Shown here piece after piece: positions 13,486 through 19,633 of a stretch of DNA of 19,633 nucleotides; positions within the stretch are counted from its first letter, which is position 1, and every line of letters begins with the position of its first letter. This stretch comes from an uncultured Blautia sp. (GTDB taxonomy: Bacteria > Bacillota > Clostridia > Lachnospirales > Lachnospiraceae). The stretch covers positions 1-19,633 of the forward strand of contig NZ_CAKRXI010000045.1 in assembly GCF_934424005.1 (NCBI RefSeq). Direction: 5' to 3'. The position numbers were made by a program, and so were the translations under genes. The notes beneath the pieces are model-generated. The model had not been told where the DNA came from. It did not search any database and was given only the letters and a program-made list of their open reading frames with translations.

Positions 13486-14787
13486 TTATTTACCGACTCC
13501 CTGCAGAATAAGTGTCTTGATTTCTCCAACCAGATACAGAGAACCGACACAGAATAACATTCCGTCTTCTCCTTTTGCCGCCAGAGCTTTCTTAAATGCT
13601 TCTTCCACATCGTCACAGGCTTCCGCTGTCGGACATCCTTCTTCTCTGAATATCTCTGCCAGTTTTTCTGCCGGAACCTTTCGATAGCCTCCAACCTGGG
13701 TCACGATCACATGCTGAAAAGAAATTTTTCCAAGAATGGTACGGATCATATCTGTATAATCCTTATCATCTACTGCTGAAAAAAGCAGTGTCAGCGGATA
13801 ATCCTTCTGGAAATGTACTGCTGTCTCCACAAATTTCTCTACGCCATCTTCATTATGTGCCCCGTCAACGATCACACCCGGCAGCACAGTTTCCATCCGT
13901 CCCTGCCAACGTGTCTCGAGGAGTCCCTTCCTGACTGCCTCCATCGGTATTTTCACCTGGTCTTTTAATACTTCAATCGTCTTCAATGCAAGTGAACCGT
14001 TCATCACCTGATATTCTGCAATAAATGGAAGCGTAAAAACTGTATTTCCATAATACTCATTCTCATAAGAAAAATCAATGCCTGCCCTGGTGTTTCGAAT
14101 GATTTTTGTATCTTCTCTCTTCACTTCAAAATACGGACTTCCCAGTTCCTGTGCTCTTGCTCTGATCACGCCTGCTGCGGCCGGATTATTTCCATCATAG
14201 ATCACAGGCACACCCGGCACAATGATTCCCGCCTTCTCCCCGGCGATTGCCTCAATGGTATTACCCAGATACTGCATATGGTCAAAACTGATCGACGTAA
14301 TTACACAGGCAATCGGTTCTTCTACTGCAGTTGTCGCATCCAGTTTTCCACCAAGGCCTGTTTCAAGTATCACATAATCCACATTTGCATCCGCAAAAAT
14401 CACCATTCCCATCAAAAACAGAAACTCAAAATATGTTGGATGATAATTACCTTCCGCTACCAGCTCATCTGCAAGATTTTTTACTTTTTCAAATGCTCTG
14501 AGGAATGTATCATTGTTAATATTCTTCTCATTGATCTGAAAGCGTTCATTGATCACAACCAGATGCGGAGAGGTAAACAGTCCACAGGAATATCCGGCTT
14601 CTCTGAAGACCGAAGTCAGAAATGCACAGGTGCTTCCCTTTCCGTTTGTTCCCGCCACATGTACGACCCGAAACTGCTTCTGCGGATTTCCAAGACGCCG
14701 CAGGCATTCTTTTGTGTGCTCCAGTTTATTCTTTGTTGTAAATTTCGGGGTTTCTTCAATATAAGCAACTGCTTCTTCGTAATTCAT
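13486..14787 (-). CDS. folC: Bifunctional folylpolyglutamate synthase / dihydrofolate synthase
   Basis: A cytoplasmic Mur-ligase-family enzyme that adds glutamate to dihydropteroate and to reduced folates using ATP. The protein (433 aa from this start) has the P-loop HVAGTNGKGST at residues 44-53, FTSPHLVVINERFQIN after it, ILETGLGGKLDATTAVEEP and SISFDHMQYLGNTIEAIAGEKAGI in the central domain, and VDGAHNEDGVEKF opening the C-terminal domain. I choose ATG at 14787 (MNYEEAVAYIEETPKF). A GTG start five codons earlier is possible but would lie inside a terminator stem. The only ribosome-binding bases before the ATG are GGTGA, which are part of that stem. A sigma-A-like promoter is nested just upstream. 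First gene of the operon leading to the TPR gene. Confidence 0.95.
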   Translation of the reverse strand: MNYEEAVAYIEETPKFTTKNKLEHTKECLRRLGNPQKQFRVVHVAGTNGKGSTCAFLTSVFREAGYSCGLFTSPHLVVINERFQINEKNINNDTFLRAFEKVKNLADELVAEGNYHPTYFEFLFLMGMVIFADANVDYVILETGLGGKLDATTAVEEPIACVITSISFDHMQYLGNTIEAIAGEKAGIIVPGVPVIYDGNNPAAAGVIRARAQELGSPYFEVKREDTKIIRNTRAGIDFSYENEYYGNTVFTLPFIAEYQVMNGSLALKTIEVLKDQVKIPMEAVRKGLLETRWQGRMETVLPGVIVDGAHNEDGVEKFVETAVHFQKDYPLTLLFSAVDDKDYTDMIRTILGKISFQHVIVTQVGGYRKVPAEKLAEIFREEGCPTAEACDDVEEAFKKALAAKGEDGMLFCVGSLYLVGEIKTLILQGVGK

Positions 14788-14875
14788 AAAAAAATTCACC
14801 ACTCATCTAATGTATTCGCAGCTGTCTGGTCTTTAAAACCAAACCGCTACGATATCATTATATATGAGTGGTGAA
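14788..14875 (-). terminator. Long hairpin terminator of the valS operon, abutting the folC start
   Basis: On the minus strand 12 perfect base pairs (14864-14875 with 14795-14806) continue with a 5-bp stem (14856-14860/14808-14812), a 3-by-3 internal loop, a 7-bp stem with one G-U and a 7-bp apical stem, about 31 bp in all, around a short loop. Seven T (14788-14794) follow directly and are themselves followed by the folC ATG. This is a strong intrinsic terminator for the LTA-synthase-family gene ending at 14915. Confidence 0.85.
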
Positions 14876-14884
14876 AGATGTCCA
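14857..14884 (-). promoter_or_regulatory. Candidate sigma-A promoter of folC inside the terminator hairpin
   Basis: The minus strand has TGGACA (14879-14884, 5 of 6 matches), a 16-nt spacer and a perfect TATAAT (14857-14862). Transcription would start near 14850, past the first arm of the terminator. A transcript from here lacks the 5' arm and cannot form the full terminator, so folC would be expressed while upstream transcription is stopped. Confidence 0.55.
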
Positions 14885-14914
14885 GTACTAATCGTAATCT
14901 TTTATTCGTCAGAA

Positions 14915-16936
14915 TCAGGATTCATCCGTCGGAAGTTTCCATTTGTTTTCAGAATACAACATATAGACCGAACGATCGTAGCTCTTGCTCAACGCCTTTC
15001 TGGTTGAACTGTTGCTACGCTGTGCTACCGAGATCCTGTCGAAATCATCCAGTTCTGTTCCTGATATCATAATTGTTGTCGGATTCACATATACCGTATC
15101 AACCCATTCTCCATTCAGCTTAACCTGACTGGATGGTGTAAAATTCGTCCCTTTCAGTCGATACGTAAAATCCGAAGCCGACACAAGATCCATGGAATCC
15201 AGACTCACATCATAAAGTCCCATTCGCATTTTTGTTCTCTCGAATGTTTCCCCATTTTCCTTGTAGGAATACTGTTCGCCATAAAGAAGATCATACTGCA
15301 GGGTTTCCAGATCAACCTGGTAATTTCTGGTATTTCTTCTGGCCTGGTGATAACGGAAAACGGTACCTTCATGAATGCCAGCACGGTCCATAACCTCTGC
15401 TGCCATCTGATAAGCAGCAAGATTCACATCTTTTTTCTCCATTCCGAAGTTATCCCACATTACATATTCTGTCTGGAACAGATATTTATTCTTGAGGTCT
15501 TCAACCGTAAGTCCCATTGTCGGAAGGTGATCGCCGTACATAACCAGGATCACATCCTCCGGATAATCTGCCAGTGCATCTGTCAGCTCTTTGACAAAAT
15601 TATCCATTTCGTGGATCTCATTACAGTAATATTCCCACTGGTTATTCTGCTCTGCTGTAGCAGCACCTGTAACTGTAATCTCAGGATCATCGATCAGCTG
15701 TTCTTCCGGATATGCACCATGTCCCTGCGTGGAGATCGTATATACATAATCCGGTCCTTCTGTGGAATCCAGACATTTGATGATCTCATCCGTGAGTACT
15801 TCATCTTTTGTCCAGCCCAGAGGGTTTTTATCTTCTTCCTCTGCCATATATTCAGCGGAAGTGAAAGTATCAAATCCAAGGTTTGGGAAGATGCTTCTTC
15901 TTCCGTAGAAGTTCGCTTCGTTGTTATGTACTGCATGTGTGGAATATCCCAGATTTTTCATCACATACGGAGCACTCTCACAGGTAGTTTCCTTCAGAAT
16001 ACTCTTATATGGATATTCTCCAGGTCCAAAATAATGCAGACTCATACCTGTAATGGACTCAAATTCTGTGTTAGCCGTACCGGCACCAACTGATGGAACC
16101 TTGTAATACCCGGATGAATACTCCTTCATCAGTTTGCGGAATGTAGGAATCGGATCTTCTGAAATCTTCAGGTAATTGACCAGTGTCGGATCAAAGAATG
16201 ATTCCAGCTGCAGGAAAAGGATATTCGGCTGATTTTTCTCATTTGTAGCCGGGAGGTTATCCTCAGTCTTCTCGATTCTCTTGATCTCTTCTTCTGAATA
16301 ATCACGAGGACAGCTGATACCTGTGTTAAAAATCGTAACACCCAGGCAGTATGGATATCCATAATCTTCATATGCAAATGCAATATTTCCAAAGTAATTG
16401 GAAAGTACTCTCTTTTCCAGTGCAAGCTGTGTGATTCCTACGAATGCAGCAATCCCCACAACAACCAGGAGAAGGTCATAGCGGAATTTTACTTTTCGCT
16501 GATACTTTGGTCCTTTGATCAATAATGTAAGAAGAATCAATACAAATGCTCCAAGCACGATCAAAGCGATTATCACGCCCCAGGATGGCAGATATTTGTT
16601 GAGGACCGCCATACCGTCTGTGAGCAGATGCAGGTCCGGACCGGTAAACGGTGTGACCCTGTTTGCCAGGATCACGCCATTGATAATTCCAAGAAGCAGC
16701 CAGAATATGGATACCAGAACTCGCCAGAAGGTTCTTCGGCGGAACAGATATACAATCAGGCTTGTTGTAAATATGAGGCCCGCGTTATATGCAAATACCA
16801 GTGGTTTTCCTGTCATGTAGGTCCACGCTTCGGTAAATGAATGACGACTGATTGCTTCGATAAGGAAATATCCGGCTGCACTGCACAATGCATGAAGCAG
16901 CAGGGAAATCTTATTGCATATTTTATACAATTTCAT
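14915..16936 (-). CDS. LTA synthase family (sulfatase-fold) membrane phosphoglycerol transferase
   Basis: A 673-residue membrane enzyme of the LtaS/alkaline phosphatase superfamily, which transfers glycerol-phosphate groups to lipoteichoic acid, glycolipids or related polymers outside the cell. Five hydrophobic segments occupy about residues 5-195. The extracellular catalytic domain follows: FLQLESFFDP (metal-binding Glu), GAGTANTEFESITGMS (Thr nucleophile), HAVHNNEANFYGR and VMYGDHLPTMG (metal-binding Asp/His). After about residue 590 comes an extra domain with LKGTNFTPSSQVKLNGEW, resembling an IPT/TIG-type beta sandwich and not part of standard LtaS. AAAGGAG lies 7 nt before the ATG. It begins 15 nt after the valS stop and shares its operon. 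The exact polymer made is unknown. Confidence 0.88.
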   Translation of the reverse strand: MKLYKICNKISLLLHALCSAAGYFLIEAISRHSFTEAWTYMTGKPLVFAYNAGLIFTTSLIVYLFRRRTFWRVLVSIFWLLLGIINGVILANRVTPFTGPDLHLLTDGMAVLNKYLPSWGVIIALIVLGAFVLILLTLLIKGPKYQRKVKFRYDLLLVVVGIAAFVGITQLALEKRVLSNYFGNIAFAYEDYGYPYCLGVTIFNTGISCPRDYSEEEIKRIEKTEDNLPATNEKNQPNILFLQLESFFDPTLVNYLKISEDPIPTFRKLMKEYSSGYYKVPSVGAGTANTEFESITGMSLHYFGPGEYPYKSILKETTCESAPYVMKNLGYSTHAVHNNEANFYGRRSIFPNLGFDTFTSAEYMAEEEDKNPLGWTKDEVLTDEIIKCLDSTEGPDYVYTISTQGHGAYPEEQLIDDPEITVTGAATAEQNNQWEYYCNEIHEMDNFVKELTDALADYPEDVILVMYGDHLPTMGLTVEDLKNKYLFQTEYVMWDNFGMEKKDVNLAAYQMAAEVMDRAGIHEGTVFRYHQARRNTRNYQVDLETLQYDLLYGEQYSYKENGETFERTKMRMGLYDVSLDSMDLVSASDFTYRLKGTNFTPSSQVKLNGEWVDTVYVNPTTIMISGTELDDFDRISVAQRSNSSTRKALSKSYDRSVYMLYSENKWKLPTDES

Positions 16937-16951
16937 CCAAATGCTCCTTTA

Positions 16952-19606
16952 TTACTTGTCCATCTGTGTAAGCTGTGTTTTTACCTTTTCCATCATTTCT
17001 TCATATTTCTGAAGTTTTTCTTTTTCTGCATTGACTTTTGCTTCCGGTGCTTTGTTGACAAAATTCGGATTGCTCAGCATTCCCTGGCATCTTGCGATTT
17101 CTTTTGTAAGACGTTCCTGTTCTTTCTTAAGACGCTCCATCTCTTTTTCTCTGTCAACAAGATCTTCCAACGGCATATATACAACTGCATCAGATACCAC
17201 AACAGATACTGCATCTTCTCCGATACCGTCTTTGTTTTCCTGTACAAGGATTTCTTTTGCAAATGCGAGGTTCACAAAAGATTTTTTGCATGCTTCATAT
17301 CTTGCACATGTCTCAGCATCTTTACCCACGATATGAAGACTGGTCTTACGGTTCATCGGGACATTCATCTCTGTACGTGTGTTACGAATACCACGAATTG
17401 CTTCTTTGAAGCTTTCTACTGCTTTTTCTGCTTCCGGGAATATCCATGCTTCCTGGAATACCGGCCAGTCAGAGATCATGATAGATTCCTCTTCCGGAAG
17501 AAGTGTACAGTAAATTTCTTCTGTGATAAACGGCATATACGGATGAAGCAGTTTCAGTCCTTCTGTCAGTGCAGTTCTCAGCGTCCAGAGTGCATCATTG
17601 GCAGCTTTTGGATCTTCGTCTGCTTTCCAGAGACGTACCTTTGCCATTTCAATGTACCAGTCGCAGAGTTCATCCCACAGGAAGTCATAAACCTTCTGTA
17701 CTGCGATTCCAAGCTCATATTTGTCCATGTTATCCGTCACATCACGAATAACCGTATTCAGCTTGGAAAGAATCCATTTATCTTCCAGGCAGAGATCATT
17801 CAGGTCTGCCGGTTCTGTAACCGTCTTGCCTTCCAGGTTCATCATAATGAAACGGGATGCATTCCAGATCTTGTTTGCAAAGTTTCGGCTGGATTCTACA
17901 CGCTCCCAGTAGAAACGCATATCGTTTCCAGGTGCATTTCCTGTGATCAGTGTCAGACGAAGTGCATCTGCGCCGTATTTATCAATAACTTCAAGCGGAT
18001 CGATACCGTTTCCAAGGGATTTGCTCATCTTACGTCCCTGAGAGTCACGTACAAGACCGTGGATCAGTACATGGTGGAATGGAACTTCTCCTGTCTGTTC
18101 CAGAGCAGAGAATACCATACGGATAACCCAGAAGAAGATAATGTCATATCCTGTTACAAGGACATCTGTCGGATAAAAGTATTCCAGTTCCGGTGTCTTG
18201 TCCGGCCATCCAAGTGTAGAGAACGGCCAAAGTGCAGAACTGAACCATGTATCCAGAGTATCCTCATCCTGATGAAGATGTGTGCATCCACATTTCGGAC
18301 ATTTTTCAGGCATTTCTCTTGATACAACTACTTCTCCGCATTCATCACAGTAGTAAGCCGGAATTCTGTGTCCCCACCAGAGCTGACGGGAAATACACCA
18401 GTCGCGGATATTTTCCAGCCAGTGCAGATATGTCTTACCAAAGCTTGCCGGAACAAATTCCAGTTCTCCTGGTTTCAGTGCATCCATAGCCGCTTTTGCC
18501 ATTTTGTCCATACGGACAAACCACTGAGGTTTGATCATCGGCTCTACCGTTGTACCACAGCGGTCATGTGTACCAACACTGTGATTATGAGGAACAACTT
18601 TCACAAGAAGTCCCTGTGCATCCAGGTCTGCTACCATGGCTTTACGTGCTTCGTAGCGGTCCATACCTGCATATTTGCCACCAAGAGAATTGATGGTAGC
18701 ATCATCATTCAGAATATTGATTTCTTCCAGATTATGTCGTTTGCCTACTTCAAAGTCATTCGGATCATGTGCCGGTGTGATCTTAACGCATCCTGTACCG
18801 AATTCTTTGTCAACATACTCATCCGCGATAACCGGGATCTCACGGTCGGTCAACGGCAGTTTCAGCATCTTGCCGATCAGATCTTTGTATCTTTCATCAT
18901 CCGGGTTGACTGCAACTGCAGTATCTCCGAGAAGTGTTTCCGGACGGGTTGTAGCGATTTCTACAAATCTACCTTCCTCACCTACGATCGGATAATTGAT
19001 GTGCCAGAAAAATCCGTCCTGATCCTCATGTTCTACCTCTGCATCAGAGATGGAAGTCTGGCATACCGGACACCAGTTGATGATTCTGGAACCTTTATAG
19101 ATATATCCTTTTTCATACAGACGGATAAAAACTTCCTGAACAGCTTTGGAGCATCCTTCGTCCATTGTAAAGCGTTCTCTCTCCCAGTCTGCAGACGCAC
19201 CAAGTTTCTTCAGCTGGTTGATGATCTTTCCGCCGTACTCTTCTTTCCATGCCCATGCATGTTTGAGGAATTCTTCACGTCCGATGTCATGCTTGTCAAT
19301 TCCTTCTTTTTTGAGTTTGTCAATAACCTTAACCTCTGTCGCGATTGCAGCATGGTCTGTTCCCGGCTGCCACAGAGCTTCATATCCCTGCATTCGCTTG
19401 AAACGGATCAGGATATCCTGCATAGTCTCATCGAGTGCATGTCCCATATGCAGCTGACCGGTTACATTCGGCGGCGGCATAACGATGGTAAACGGTTTTT
19501 TGTCTGGATTTACTTTTGCGTGGAAGTATCCGTTATCGATCCATTTCTGGTAAAGACGGTCTTCCAGACCCTTCGGGTCATATGTCTTTGCAAGTTCTTT
19601 GCTCAT
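16952..19606 (-). CDS. valS: Valyl-tRNA synthetase
   Basis: A class I aminoacyl-tRNA synthetase that charges tRNA-Val, with an editing domain that removes Thr. The 884-residue length is normal. The ATP signature is [14 protein letters not shown] (HMGH at 53-56) and the second is [11 protein letters not shown] (about 524-528). The editing domain contains [17 protein letters not shown] and [15 protein letters not shown]. Zinc-type Cys pairs occur near 418-440 (CDECG...CPKCG). The C-terminal 65 residues are the coiled-coil tRNA-binding arm. GGAGG lies about 5 nt before the ATG. The run of seven T just upstream (19622-19628 on the plus strand as A) may be the end of a T-box leader. It is cotranscribed with the LTA-synthase-like gene. 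Confidence 0.98.
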   Translation of the reverse strand: MSKELAKTYDPKGLEDRLYQKWIDNGYFHAKVNPDKKPFTIVMPPPNVTGQLHMGHALDETMQDILIRFKRMQGYEALWQPGTDHAAIATEVKVIDKLKKEGIDKHDIGREEFLKHAWAWKEEYGGKIINQLKKLGASADWERERFTMDEGCSKAVQEVFIRLYEKGYIYKGSRIINWCPVCQTSISDAEVEHEDQDGFFWHINYPIVGEEGRFVEIATTRPETLLGDTAVAVNPDDERYKDLIGKMLKLPLTDREIPVIADEYVDKEFGTGCVKITPAHDPNDFEVGKRHNLEEINILNDDATINSLGGKYAGMDRYEARKAMVADLDAQGLLVKVVPHNHSVGTHDRCGTTVEPMIKPQWFVRMDKMAKAAMDALKPGELEFVPASFGKTYLHWLENIRDWCISRQLWWGHRIPAYYCDECGEVVVSREMPEKCPKCGCTHLHQDEDTLDTWFSSALWPFSTLGWPDKTPELEYFYPTDVLVTGYDIIFFWVIRMVFSALEQTGEVPFHHVLIHGLVRDSQGRKMSKSLGNGIDPLEVIDKYGADALRLTLITGNAPGNDMRFYWERVESSRNFANKIWNASRFIMMNLEGKTVTEPADLNDLCLEDKWILSKLNTVIRDVTDNMDKYELGIAVQKVYDFLWDELCDWYIEMAKVRLWKADEDPKAANDALWTLRTALTEGLKLLHPYMPFITEEIYCTLLPEEESIMISDWPVFQEAWIFPEAEKAVESFKEAIRGIRNTRTEMNVPMNRKTSLHIVGKDAETCARYEACKKSFVNLAFAKEILVQENKDGIGEDAVSVVVSDAVVYMPLEDLVDREKEMERLKKEQERLTKEIARCQGMLSNPNFVNKAPEAKVNAEKEKLQKYEEMMEKVKTQLTQMDK

Positions 19607-19633
19607 AATGTCCTCCTGATTAAAAAAAGCATC

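Noticed and set aside
14795..14875. Near-palindromic 80-nt element considered as a small mobile element (MITE-like) or a tetrahydrofolate riboswitch before folC
   Set aside because: No flanking duplication or second copy in the window, and the THF riboswitch core sequence is not matched; a hairpin followed by seven U fits a terminator better.
16841..18322. Long plus-strand reading frame (493 residues) antisense to valS
   Set aside because: Cys/Phe/His-rich composition is typical of the reverse complement of a conserved gene; valS fits this region exactly and no ribosome site precedes the frame.

Overview
The window looks like core chromosome of an anaerobic, endospore-forming Firmicute, most likely Lachnospiraceae (Clostridium cluster XIVa). 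The grounds are moderate GC, strong AGGAGG-type ribosome binding sites, the full forespore sigma-F regulatory operon, spoVA genes, and a WhiA/RapZ/Crh-like cluster. The genus cannot be fixed from sequence reading. No CRISPR array, tRNA, rRNA, phage or insertion sequence was seen. Most genes lie on the minus strand.

Layout from left to right. (1) 1-430: start of rpsJ (S10) on the minus strand, with a clear sigma-A promoter and a structured leader of about 225 nt. (2) 511-1709: a terminator and a membrane protein that looks like a SipW-type signal peptidase stripped of its catalytic residues and carrying a long charged tail. (3) 1743-5745: a minus-strand operon tcdA-murB-rapZ-whiA-HPr-like, with promoter at 5717-5745 and terminator at 1743-1790. 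Its HPr-like protein has Glu at position 15 instead of the phosphorylatable His, so it is Crh-like. (4) 5946-7854: plus-strand spoVAC-spoVAD-spoVAE, for dipicolinic acid transport in spores. (5) 7903-9248: sstT, a Na+/serine-threonine symporter, with its own promoter and terminator. (6) 9283-11920: minus-strand spoIIAA-spoIIAB-sigF-spoVAA-spoVAB. (7) 12018-14884: minus-strand folC, a 50-aa small gene and a zinc-ribbon/TPR membrane protein, ending at a terminator. (8) 14795-19633: valS followed by an LTA-synthase-family membrane phosphotransferase, ending in a long terminator hairpin that directly abuts folC.

How the genes work together. The spoIIA genes set up the forespore switch: SpoIIAB holds sigma-F and SpoIIAA releases it. 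The spoVA products act later, in the spore inner membrane. In Bacillus subtilis spoVAA-AF form one operon next to spoIIA. Here the set is split into two convergent halves separated by sstT. The tcdA-whiA cluster mixes tRNA modification, cell wall synthesis and regulators, as in related Firmicutes, but yvcK is missing from between rapZ and whiA. The points most worth a second look are the pseudo-signal peptidase, the E15 HPr, the rpsJ leader RNA, and the promoter nested in a terminator upstream of folC.
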